Source: Rostrohypoxylon terebratum (taxonomy: Eukaryota; Ascomycota; Sordariomycetes; Xylariales; Hypoxylaceae). Taken from it: DNA of 64,000 bases. Position numbers and translations under genes: made by a program. The stretch lies in assembly GCA_022497145.1 (NCBI GenBank), contig MU385925.1, positions 1-64,000 of the forward strand, read 5' to 3'. The notes below the pieces were generated by a model that made no database searches, was not told the origin of the DNA, and saw nothing but the letters and a program-made list of their open reading frames with translations. Below are positions 35,805-46,729 of the stretch, piece by piece; the first letter of the stretch is position 1, and each line of letters opens with the position of its first letter.

Positions 35805-37103
35805 ATGGCTGCCGTCACTGCTCCCAAGATTGCCATCATAGGCGCAGGGCCCGTCGGGCTTACCCTCGCAGCCATCCTACACCACAATGGCATCAAGTCC
35901 ACCATCTTCGAGCGCGACAGCAGCGCCATCGTCCGCGCGCAAGGCGGTACCTTGGACATCCACGCTGACGCCGGACAACGCGCGCTCATCGCCGCAGGAT
36001 TGTTGGACAACTTCAAGAAGATAGCGAGAGAAGAGGGCGAGGCGATGAAGCTCGTCAGGGGAGACGGCACGGTGGTGCACGACGAGAACGTACAGGGTCG
36101 ACCAGCGCCGCCAGAGGGACGGGGAGGGCCCGGAGAGGGAGAGCCCCGCGGACGCCCGGAAATCGACCGTCGCGACTTGAAGGACCTGCTCATCGCGGCG
36201 CTGCCGAGCGAGTATATCCGCTGGGGCAAGGGCATCGCGTCTATCAACCCGGTCCAGGGGACGCCGCAGTGGACTTTGAACTTTATCGGTGGCAATGGCG
36301 ACGACAGCGAATCTGGGCCTTACGATCTCATCCTCGGCGCTGATGGCGCGTGGTCCCGTGTTCGACCTCTGCTCACGGATGTCAGGCCGTTGTACTCTGG
36401 TGTCATTTCGCTGGACGTGTGGATCACGGCTGAGCAACTCAAGAGCAAGCCCGAAATCGCCAAATTCATCGGCAAGGGAACGTGTCTAATTATCAGCGAG
36501 GGCCGCTCCATGGCGTTCCAACGACACAGCGATGGCAGCGCAAGGGTCTACGTCGATATCCAGACGCATAAGAAAGTCGGCGAGGAGGTACCGAGCTCGA
36601 AGGAATTGCTGAAGCTTACAGACGAAGAGGTCAAGGCGTTAGGGGATGGTGATGTGGATTGGACGGATGAGAAGGTGAGGAAGCGGCTCTTGGACACGCA
36701 TTACAGCGACTGGGCTAGGGAACCGATTGAGGTGGCTATGGCTATGACCGAGCAGCCTGTCCTAAGGCCACTGTACATGTTGCCCGTTGGTCATAAGTGG
36801 GATGGTCGCCCAGGTGTTACGCTTTTGGGCGATGCGGCGCACGTCATGACACCGTTTGCGGGTGTCGGTGTCAATGTCGGCATGATGGATGCCTTGGAGC
36901 TTGCGGAGGGAATCATTGGCTATGTTAAGGGGGATAAGCAAGGCGCGGATGAGTTGGAGAAAGTGGTGAAGACGTATGAGGAGGGTATGTACAAACGCTC
37001 TAGCAGGGAGGCTGGGTTCACGGAGATGATGATGGGGATATCTCATAGGGAAGGCGGTGCGGAGAAGCTTAAGGACATTGTGACGGGTGGCAGCTTGGAG
37101 TAA
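35805..37103 (+). CDS. FAD-dependent monooxygenase (TetX/PHBH-like)
   Basis: This intronless gene encodes 432 residues from the Met at 35805. That start has a good context (ACCATGG) and lies just ahead of the FAD motif; an in-frame Met at 35712 would add an odd 31-residue His-rich leader inside the probable 5' UTR. Group A flavin monooxygenases hydroxylate aromatic or polyketide substrates with NADPH and oxygen. Visible motifs are GAGPVGLTLAAIL (FAD beta-alpha-beta), ERD, LGADGAWSRVR (the DG motif) and GDAAHVMTPFAGVGVNVGMMDA (second FAD motif). Overall shape is close to tetracycline destructase-like proteins. No membrane helix is seen. It stands alone, with no cluster partners close by, so the substrate is unknown. 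Confidence 0.92.
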   Translation: MAAVTAPKIAIIGAGPVGLTLAAILHHNGIKSTIFERDSSAIVRAQGGTLDIHADAGQRALIAAGLLDNFKKIAREEGEAMKLVRGDGTVVHDENVQGRPAPPEGRGGPGEGEPRGRPEIDRRDLKDLLIAALPSEYIRWGKGIASINPVQGTPQWTLNFIGGNGDDSESGPYDLILGADGAWSRVRPLLTDVRPLYSGVISLDVWITAEQLKSKPEIAKFIGKGTCLIISEGRSMAFQRHSDGSARVYVDIQTHKKVGEEVPSSKELLKLTDEEVKALGDGDVDWTDEKVRKRLLDTHYSDWAREPIEVAMAMTEQPVLRPLYMLPVGHKWDGRPGVTLLGDAAHVMTPFAGVGVNVGMMDALELAEGIIGYVKGDKQGADELEKVVKTYEEGMYKRSSREAGFTEMMMGISHREGGAEKLKDIVTGGSLE

Positions 37104-40100
37104 AGCTGCGACGCTACGTGGATGACGCGGATGACATGGATACGAAGAGACGGGAAAGATGGATTTGGATGTAATAAGCTCGTAATATAGGTATTACTAC
37201 CTAGTAGGCAGATTGTTTGGATACCCCCCTCATTTATAGATCAATACTCAGATAGTTCTAAATAAACCCTCTTTATAGTCCTACTCTATAGTACCGAGAC
37301 TTCGGCTTGCGTCCTATTATTGCCGATACTGCAGACTTTTTAGGCATAACCATATTATTACTTTTATTTCCTATTTTATGACACAGAAATAAATTGCAGA
37401 CAGCCACTAAGCCAAGCGGCGTAGCCACTAGGTGCCTGTTACCTGGCTGAACCGTGCAGCAACAACGGTCACGATAATCCGCCAGCTTCATAAGGAAAGG
37501 CGCCATATTGGCATACGTCGGACCGGATTCCGGGATTGAAACTGCGGCCATGGCCTATGGCCTATTGCCTTTTTGACATCCTCGTGACAATAAGCGACGA
37601 AGCTTCACTGGTGGAAATGCACTCCGCACGAGTGTCCCACGGGTGCCCCCTAATTTGAACCCCCACGTAGGGGGTCGTATAAAACCCCTATGGACTAATG
37701 TCTTAATATTTCTTTGTCCCCAACTCTTCTTCCTTCATAATAGTGTACGAAGTACTGGCATCAAATCTAGGACGAAAATGGACCCAAAGCTTTCCCGCAA
37801 ATATTTTCCATCCCGACTCTACGGAGCAACTTAATGAAACTCTATAATACTATAATATAATGGCTACGCATCATCATACGAACATAAGCGAACAACATGT
37901 TTAATGATTGGGTGGTTTTGTGAGCGGGATTTGGGTTAACGCACTGGGCACGATACGAAGTGAGACATTGGGCTGAATAGGCGGAATGTTGTCGAACGCA
38001 TCGTTACGAAGCCGGTACGCCGTCATCCCAAACCGAACAAACACGACGTTCACGAAAACCATCCCTTACCGGAAAGGATGCCGCCGATTCTAGTGTTGCA
38101 TTCTTACGCCACGGACCCGATCCTTCGGTATCGCACGCCGGTACTAATATACTAATATCTATCGTTCTTGTAGTTTATGGGCACGCAATAGACTGACTAT
38201 ACTGCGCGACATCGTGACCTCGCAATTATGCCGCTGCCACCCGCATACGTCGAAAAATTCTAGTCACGAGAACAGGCGCCTTTGTATATATTCCACGAGA
38301 TTTAGCGCGCGTAGGAGTCTAGACCTTCAGCTCGTATCGCCGACCAATCGATTCCTCGGTTTCGCCTCGTCCAGAGGGATACTAGCCCGATTTATTGACG
38401 AGATTTGTGCGAAGGTGATGCAAGGGAGAGGTGAAAGAGGCGGGAAATAAAGAGTCTGATCCCGGGCTAGAAACTTGGGATAGATTGAAACACCGTATCG
38501 AATTTGCTGCAGAGGTTATTGAGGTTATTATCGTGGTTAGCGAAGAGATGGAAAACAAATTCTTTATTCCCCAGGATTCGCAACGTGGATTTCCCCAGAA
38601 TTTCTTCACGCGAAGTTTTCGCTGATCACCTGAAAACTAGACCTAGACTCTGGAGTCTGGAGTCTAGGTTCTGGATGGAGACGACTCGTGAGACACGGAA
38701 TGCCTATTGGCTTAAGTCGTCTGGAGATCGAATGGCAACAATGATTGGCTCTTGACGGATTCAATTGCTACTCCACCTCGTTGTTCTTTTTCTTTCCTCC
38801 TCATTTATCTCGGCCGGTCCAGAATCCAAGTTGCTGCTCGGTGTTCGCGTTGCTGGGTTCGCATTGGAGACTGGATACAACGTAGGGGGTAGCAGCGTTG
38901 AAACTTGACCTGCTTTCGCCCACCGACCACGTGTGTCGCTTATTTTGTCTACATGTCTCCCTCATTGAAGAATATGTTCCGGACTTAAAGGCGGTATGAC
39001 ACATTCTTGATCTTGACAGCTGAACTCGGAGATCTTGATGTAATATCCTAACTCGGGTATTCTTCAGGATTCTTCATGGTAAGTTCATACGACGCCCGAA
39101 CGCACGTAGAAGATAAGAGTTTGGCCATTGGTTGTACGTAGCGTAGGCCGGTCTAGACTAAGTAAAGTCTTGAAGATGTCATATTTTGCGCTTCCCTTCG
39201 CTCTTCAGTCCTATGCAACGTCCAATTTTTGAAACATACCAGAGCTTAGATATGACCTAGTTCAATATAGATCGACGTCTTATTAGAATCGCGCTTCGTG
39301 TTGCTCGTGCTGCTGCTTAACCATGACGCCGGTATCGTCGTTCGGTGTTTTGGATGCCAGAGCTAAAGGTGCTAAAGGTTGACGCAAGCAATTACCCCTG
39401 CCTTTAGCTTACCCATTGCCGCACAAGTGGACTTTTTTAATAGCTGAGCGCCATTCCCGCCCAGCATCTACCGCGGCCTGGACGAAAGGAGATACTAGTG
39501 ACATCTGTCGTGCCTTATCCTTCCATATGGTGCGAATCGAGTTGCGTCGCATGCAGACATGCAGAATTCTCACTTATCAACGCATGAAGCCAAAATTGTC
39601 TCGCTGCATGCACAATCCCATCTGAGAATCTACAGAGCATGCGTATGTACACACAGACATTCTAGATAGGTAGCATAGATACAGTGCTCGAGTAAGCACA
39701 TATACGTCGAGAGTTACGTACAACATACCACGTCCCAGATCCTACGAGCGTCCCTTACCACTATCTATAGCGACGGACCTGAGTTTGGAAACAATATCGA
39801 AGGCCCCCAAAATGGTACTAGGTCGATTTGCTCCGCACGAAGGAACAAAAAGATGTTGACTCGGCCTTGTACCCGTGAGGGGAAACGATTAACAGCACTA
39901 ATAACTCGTACTTTCGTACGGATTCGGACGAGAGCACGATGGGCGGAGAATAACGGGAAAACGATTCCTTAAACCTGCCTCCTTCGTCCTAGCGGCGTAG
40001 CATCTGATCTTGCAGACTCGTTGCGCTGTTGTATTGTATTATCTACAGAACCCATATGGACAATACCTTGGTGTATACATACATGGATCTCGAGCGTTAC

Positions 40101-43100
40101 GTATCATATTTTATCCATAGGATGCGTACTAACTAGCATCAGTAAATAATGTGGCGACGGATTTGATTCATCTCGTACGATCTGTCAGTTCTGTGTTCGT
40201 TTCTTACTCTGCAAGAGATATTATGGTGATCCGTGCTCTGCAAGGGTTGAGTCAAGAATAGCAACTCTTTTTATTGGTTGCTAGGTACTTCGTACCTAAT
40301 ACATGCCTACTATTACTAGTAGGCATTCGTCGGTCTACTGTGCTTTTCTCACCAGATATCAAGATTTTTCTTCGCTCTACTAATCAGGTAACTTTGAGCC
40401 GAGGATTATCTTGTCGAATCCTATCTCGTGATGGTGTCTTGAAACTTCGGCGCCAATCACCCTAGAGGCGTAGTCACTAAGAATCCGTCACGTGGACGAA
40501 TTCGTTACCAAGGCCGAGACGTTACTTGACGTTGATCGACCAGATCGACTTCATTTAGTGGGAGACTTGAGAAAATGCGGAAAAGGAGGGGACCCCAAAG
40601 AGCGCGTGGAGATTTGGAACCTCTAAGCTTTGGAGCTTTGGGGCTTTGGGGCTCCGGGCTTTGGAGTTGCTGGCACCAAGAAATCAAAATGTGGAAAGAA
40701 TTTATGGGGATCTCTCGTCATATTCTCCAATGATATCACGATATTTAGGGTTGCTAGGGGTCCTTTTCGCAACGGAGCCAATCTTGGGCCATGTTAGGCT
40801 TGGAAAGTCCCTGCTAATCATTTAGACGTGCTGATCTTTTTACATATTTCGCCGAGCTGATGCGGACAAAACCATATTACACCCACATCCACAGTATTGT
40901 ACTAGGTATTTACATCAATACACACAAGAAGAGACGCATTCTGTGATCAATCTAACCGTAACTCATTATTCATGTTGGCTAAGGATACCACTACTACTAC
41001 TCCGTACCAACGCAGCGGAACAAATATCTATCAAGACTACCTAACAACACAAATATTCATATGTTTACCTATTTCTACATTACCAAACTATTCCCCAAAA
41101 AGGACCGAAACCCCAACTTCATCTAACAAAAGGGAATTAGCGGAGGCGTGGAGGCAAACCTGGAGACAAGGAACATGTCGTTAGAACTAAGACAAATAAG
41201 GGTTAGCAACTGGCAAAAAAATATTAATCAGGATAGGAGAAAATGGGGAAGAAGATGGGGAAAACGGCAGAAAACACATGCTAAGGATGAGAAACGTAAG
41301 CGAACAAGCGAACTAGGTAAGATCCAGAATAGTAATCCCCCTTCAACACATCAACTGCCATCACTGGTCAAGCTAACCAAGAAGCTAAGGAGCTAACTGA
41401 CAACTACCAAGAAACTAAGCCTGCTTCCCCCGGCAGAAAATCACATCGTTATACTACACTATGTAGGAGTTGCGAATGAAGCCAATGTCGTCATCGTTCA
41501 TAAGCCTTCTGTTCTCTCTAGCCAGAAACGGTTTAACAGTTTCTATTCTCTTGTTTTTAGGGCCTGTTATTATCTGGTTCTTCCCGTAGGTAAGGTACAG
41601 CGCTTACCCCTCTTGGGGGATTTGCCGATCCAATGGTGTTCCTATCGCGTGTATTATTATAGGCACGTACGATGCTACACACATACAACATACAACACAG
41701 CGCATACGGCACGATGACCGTTGAGTTACACGCTCGTCCAGGCCAACTAATGATATTCTCACCGCTTAAGATAAGCTTCGTACAACAACTATTAACACAT
41801 CGAGTTATACATTGCATCTCATCATGCAGAGCCTCAAGTCATAGTAACGGTATCATCTCACAAGGACACTCAGCCCGAGCATGTAAGACGGATCTAATAG
41901 GCTGGATGGCATTGCTTTTAAGTACCTATGTTACCACACTCCTCTCAAGAACGGATATCCATAGCCTGCAACTAGGTACTAGAGTACCTTCCAAAAATCA
42001 AAATCAAGTGCAAAAGCAGAGGCGGGAGCTAAGCCGATGATTTCGGAACTAGAGACAGGAAACAGAGACATAACCGCTTGTGGACTTTGTGGACAAAGCC
42101 TTCCAGAATGCCTGAAGATGGAATTCCCTCTCGGTCAGTCCGGGCGTCTAACCTTTACACAACAAGAAAAATACCTAGATACTTTTTTAAGGTCAAACCC
42201 TTGCTTCATCAGATGATTGATTGCTCACGAGAGAGGAGAAAAAAAAAGCTATCGCCAAACATCCATTCCTGTCTGTCATCTCGACACACACCTATTATTC
42301 GTTGCTAGCAAGCTGCTGCTTCTAACCGCTTCCGGTCTACACAACATCCCTGTTTCTCTCTACATAGTATACCATGCAATGTACATTACATGCCCATGCC
42401 ATGGTAGAGGCTTGCTTCATCCACGCATCCGCGCCGCCGTTTTCTCTTGCCAAGATGCGACTGCAGTGGAGTTTGGCATAGGTTGGCATGGTCAATTAGG
42501 CCGCTTACCATCGTTCAAGTCTCTTTGCCACAGGACCACTTGGTTTCTCACTGGTCTTCTCTGGCATTCGTTAGGCTGGCATTCGGGAAGGCAGTCCATT
42601 AGTCCGCGTCTGGTTACCGGCGCGCCGAATCCTACCACTGCTCCCAGCCGGGGTCCTAGCAAGTCCAAAGCCATGACCAGCATCCTTCGCGTGTCGATAT
42701 CCTTGGCCTCATGGATAATCCCGGTACGTACTAATCCATCTATATGGGTGGGGGGAGCCTTGTTCTATGTAGTATGGGGTAGTGTACCTGGTCTGGGGTT
42801 TTCTCGCCCGAGCTGTCGATTGAGTTTTGTGATTGGGATTGGGATCTTCGTCCTGCTTACAAGCAGCAGTGTCGTGCGCTATGCTCGCTCGGGTGGCGCT
42901 CTTTGTCGGGTAATATAAGATCTCCGGACCTGCCCTTTGTCACCCTTCTCTCCCATCTCGACTCTTATTTACGTCCCCCTCCTCTTCGTATCAAGGTCTC
43001 GTCGCTGCTCACAGTCGCTGAGGTTGGATCTGTCAACATTCCCTCCTCTGCTGGCGGTGACTTGAGAGTTTTTTTATTCTTCAACCCTTTCCTCACTGTG

Positions 43101-43139
43101 ACTCACCCTGCCGATCGATACCTCACCGACTGATTTACA
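37104..43139. other. Six-kilobase gene-poor region
   Basis: No gene with a recognisable domain, signal peptide or convincing splice pattern was found in 6 kb. A 233-codon frame at 42217-42918 and several shorter ones lack any family resemblance. The right end holds the promoter and leader of the sugar transporter, with CT-rich stretches near 42940-43000. A tandem GGGGCTTT-like run lies near 40625-40665. Confidence 0.5.
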
Positions 43140-45263
43140 ATGTCTGAGAAAGCTGAGGCCGACACGTGGGTTCCCCCTTTCTTGGAGCTTGCTCATCAAA
43201 CTTCAAATTTCTAACTCGCTAGCTATAGTATCGAGCCTAAGGGCGTCGAGGGCCACTACCTGGAAACCGGTGTCGACACCGCTGAACATGTCGACCTCAA
43301 CGAGAACCTTGAAGCGAGGTAAGTAATGTAATTATGGCGGCGCTAGGGAGCTCCGTCAGCTTACCCGATATCACGGGAGGATGAAGCGTGATAGCTAACA
43401 TGTAATCTCACTTCGCAGGATTAAGAACCCGCTAAAAGGCATTCCCCGCGAGAAACTTATGCGTGACGTCGAGGCTTTTGCCCAAGAGAAGAATTTGGTT
43501 GATAAGATCCCAATTCTACGTAGGGGCGCGCTCGTCGCTCAGAACCCCAGCGATTTCGAGGACCAAGATGGCGAAGAGGCTCTCGATGAGGCCGAGAAGA
43601 CTGCTCTCCGCGACGAAATCCTCCACCGATGGCGTATGCCCGCGCGACTGTTCCTAACTATCGCGACCTGCTCCATCGGCGCTGCTGTACAGGGTTGGGA
43701 TCAGACGGGAAGTAATGGTGCTAACATCTTCTTCCCCGAATACTACGGTATCGGTTCCGATTCTACCAGAGACAGAATTGTAAGCTCGATTCGGATAATA
43801 TTTTGTGTATGCTGACTAACTGTTGATGAAGCTGGTCGGTCTTGTGAACTCTGGCCCCTACATTGGAAGTGCTTTCATCGGTTGCTGGCTTTCGGATCCT
43901 ATTAATAACTGGATCGGTCGTCGTGGTGTCATCTTCGTCTCTGCTCATTTCTGTCTCTGGCCCGTCATTGGTTCTGCGTTTTGCCACACATGGGGACAGC
44001 AATTGGCTTGTCGTCTACTCATGGGTATCGGTATGGGTGTGAAAGCTTCTACTGGTTCGTATTTCCCTCAGTCTGTTTGCCCAGCAGGCAGTCCGCTAAT
44101 TCCTTGAAGTGCCTATTTACGCTGCTGAAAACGCTCCTGCTTCCATCCGAGGTGCTCTGGTCATGTCCTGGCAAATGTGGACCGCTTTCGGTATCTTCCT
44201 CGGAACCGCCATTAACCTTGCCGTCTTCTATCACCCGCTGAACTGGAGGCTGATGCTGGGTGCTCCTTTCATCCCAGCTGTCCCTCTCATTTGCTTGATC
44301 TACCTATGCCCCGAGTCTCCTCGTTGGTACATGAAGAAGAACCGATACGCGGACGCGTGGAAGTCGATGATCAAGTTGCGAAACAACGAGATTCAAGTTG
44401 CCAGGGATATCTACTACATCCATGCTCAATTGTCCATTGAGAAGGAGATCATGAACAAGAACAACTACGTTACCCGCTTCACCCAGCTATTCACCATACC
44501 TCGTGTGCGCCGTGCCACTATTGCTGCTTTCACTGTCATGATTGCTCAGCAGATGTGCGGTATCAACATTATCGCGTTTTACTCAACCACTATTTTCGTC
44601 AAGGCCAACTACTCGCAGTTCCAGGCTATGCTTTGCTCGTTCGGGTTCGGTCTCGTGAACTGGCTCTTCGCTTTCCCCGCCTTCTGGACCATCGACACTT
44701 TCGGACGACGATCTCTGCTTCTGTTCACCTTCCCCCAGATGATGTGGACCCTACTTGCGGCCGGATTGTGCACTCTCATTCCCGAAGGCATGACGAGAAC
44801 CGCATTGGTCGCTCTTTTCGTCTTCATGTTCGCCGCGTTCTACTCACCCGGTGAAGGGCCTGTACCCTTCACTTACAGTGCCGAGGTCTACCCCTTGTCC
44901 CATCGTGAAGTGGGTATGGGTTTCTCAGTCGCCACCTGTCTTTTCTGGGCTGCCGTCCTCAGTATAACATTCCCTTTCATCCTGGACCGATTAGACACGG
45001 TCGGTGCCTTCGGTTTATACGCTGGCTTCAACTTGGTGGCGTTCATTATGATCTTCTTCTTGGTGCCTGAGACAAAGCAGCGCACGCTAGAAGAACTCGA
45101 CTACGTGTTCGCTGTGCCCAACCGCAAGTTCGCCTCGTACCAGGTCACCAAGGCTCTGCCCTGGTGGTTCAAGCGCTACGTATTCTTCCAGCGCAACGCC
45201 GTGCTCGAACCCCTCTACCGGAAGGACGACTCAGAGCCGCAACACCTACGCGAGAAGGCGTAA
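43140..45263 (+). CDS. MFS sugar porter family transporter
   Basis: Five exons (43140-43165, 43229-43318, 43419-43779, 43832-44054, 44110-45263) give 617 residues in phase. The first exon is only 26 nt. A long hydrophilic N terminus of about 120 residues precedes twelve predicted membrane helices. Sugar porter signatures are present: GWDQTGSNGANIFFP in the first helix, NNWIGRRG between helices 2 and 3, VPIYAAENAPASIRGALV, CPESPRWYMKKNRY at the central loop, DTFGRR, and VPETKQRTLEELD at the end of the last helix. The protein should import a sugar or polyol by proton symport at the plasma membrane. The long N terminus resembles a fungal subgroup that is not the classic hexose (HXT) type. The substrate cannot be told from sequence. 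Confidence 0.93.
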
Positions 45264-45595
45264 GGATTCGCCGTGAAAAGCGGGAATGTGAAATGAGAAA
45301 AGGGGGACGTGTGTATGTTGGTCATGGCTTGGCTCGGTACATACATGCAGGTTATTGAAAGGAGTCGAGGGATTTTATGTGCTTTGAGTCACACAATCTT
45401 TTAAATACAGATGCGGATTTTGCGAATACCCCCATATTTTACATTCTAGATTATCTATAGGCAGAGACACCCATAGACAAATCTATGTCCTTTATATTTC
45501 AACAAAGCAAGGACCTCTCTGAACATGCTCGCCTACCTATACTCGAGTGACGTGAGGTTTAGATTCCACGTGAATTCTGACGCCCCCAATAAAAT

Positions 45596-45630
45596 ATGCA
45601 AGATGAAAATGCAAGATGAAAATGCAAGAT
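45596..45630 (+). repeat. 13-bp tandem repeat
   Basis: The unit ATGCAAGATGAAA occurs twice in full and once in part, about 330 bp after the stop of the sugar transporter gene. Confidence 0.85.
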
Positions 45631-46350
45631 CCAGTGTTGGTTAGTGGAGGGAGGATGTGGTCAAATTTCCGGATCCGGAGTCGGGACCTTTGACCGACGT
45701 GATGTCCCCTTACCCAGACCCAGTGGAAGATCGACCGCTCCGCAGGCCGCTGATCGCGAAATGTATTGTACATGGAGGGGCTATTCCCAATGAAGCTATC
45801 ATGGTTCCACGATGGGAGCTATCAATGGTATCGAGGGGCAAATAATCGCCGGGTGTATTTCCCCTTTCCTGCTCTCGCAACACACACTCGTCAATACGTC
45901 AAAAGCTTCTTAAATAGGTACTGACCTCCTAGGTAAATATACCTATATAATAATTAACAAACAGAAAAAAAGATATGTGTATGAGGGGTAAACCACCCTC
46001 GGCACTCAAAGCCCTACTACATATATGGGTCTGAATAGCTTCAACGTTCAATTTAATAATAGAGGCTGTAGAGAAGATAAATAATAATAATAATCCAATT
46101 ATTAGAATCACTAGGACTAGGATTTTCTTACACAATGCTACTATTCTTGGTGTCATTGTCACATTAGTAGAACTCTTCAATAGTTTTTTTTTGCAATGTT
46201 TTGACGATTCTTGCTTATCCAAACCAAAGTATTCCCACATGGATGTGAATGCCTAGGTATGCTAGGTATGATATCTATCTTACAAGTACTACCACCTAAT
46301 CATCATCAACACTGACCATTTTCTGTGAAGTTTGAACCCCCAACCCCCCA

Positions 46351-46380
46351 ACCCCCTAGTCGAGTACCCCCTAGTCGAGT
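46351..46380 (+). repeat. 15-bp direct duplication
   Basis: Two exact adjacent copies of ACCCCCTAGTCGAGT follow a C/A-rich run. They lie just 3' of the small secreted-peptide gene. Confidence 0.85.
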
Positions 46381-46414
46381 AGGTAGAACCTAGGACCTAG
46401 GTCCTATGTAGGTC

Positions 46415-46729
46415 CTAGTAAGAACCATTTGGATTGCAAGGGCCGCAGACACTAATAACACAATGTTAATTCAACAATAAATTTGGATCAAGGTAATATG
46501 TTGTAAGTTTTCACGTACGCGACGGAACGGAACTGTTGGCAGCATTGGCCACTCGCGCAACCGCCGCACTCATCCCGAGCGTCGACGTTTCTCAAAGGCT
46601 CTATCACGTCGCGTTAGCTCGCTATCGTCAGCACTTAAAAGGTGGTTTAGAAGCTAACGTACCGATTGGCCCGGCCTGGACACCCGCTAGGCAGAGAAGG
46701 ATAGAGACTAGAGACATAGAGACCCTCAT
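46415..46729 (-). CDS. Small cysteine-rich secreted peptide (predicted, three exons)
   Basis: Exons 46729-46663, 46600-46519 and 46451-46415 join in phase (67, 82 and 37 nt) to a 61-residue product. Both introns start with gtacgt and end in gatag and ttattag; the first has a CTAAC branch-like site. Residues 1-19 form a good signal peptide (MRVSMSLVSILLCLAGVQA). The mature part has six cysteines in the order C-x2-C-x4-CC-x8-C-x2-C (residues 34-55), which could make three disulfides, and ends shortly after. The protein should be secreted. I recognise no family. Such peptides are often host- or microbe-directed effectors or antimicrobial peptides, but neither role is shown. Evidence is the coincidence of signal peptide, spaced cysteines and three in-phase splice joins. 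Without splicing every frame is broken, so an old broken gene is the alternative. Confidence 0.55.

Larger units (their letters stand above)
45264..46414. other. Spacer downstream of the sugar transporter
   Basis: No gene is supported. It holds a 13-bp tandem repeat (45596-45630), a 15-bp duplication (46351-46380) and a copy of the 15-bp ACCTAGGACCTAGGT word (46388-46402), which ends 12 bases beyond the stop of the small secreted-peptide gene. Confidence 0.5.

Noticed and set aside
37640..37700. CCCCCACGTAGGGGG hairpin-like word
   Set aside because: Only five-base arms, no second copy and no flanking duplication, so not called as a transposon end.
42217..42918. 233-codon frame upstream of the sugar transporter
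   Set aside because: Long, but the composition is unlike neighbouring genes, no domain is recognisable, and it overlaps the likely promoter and leader.
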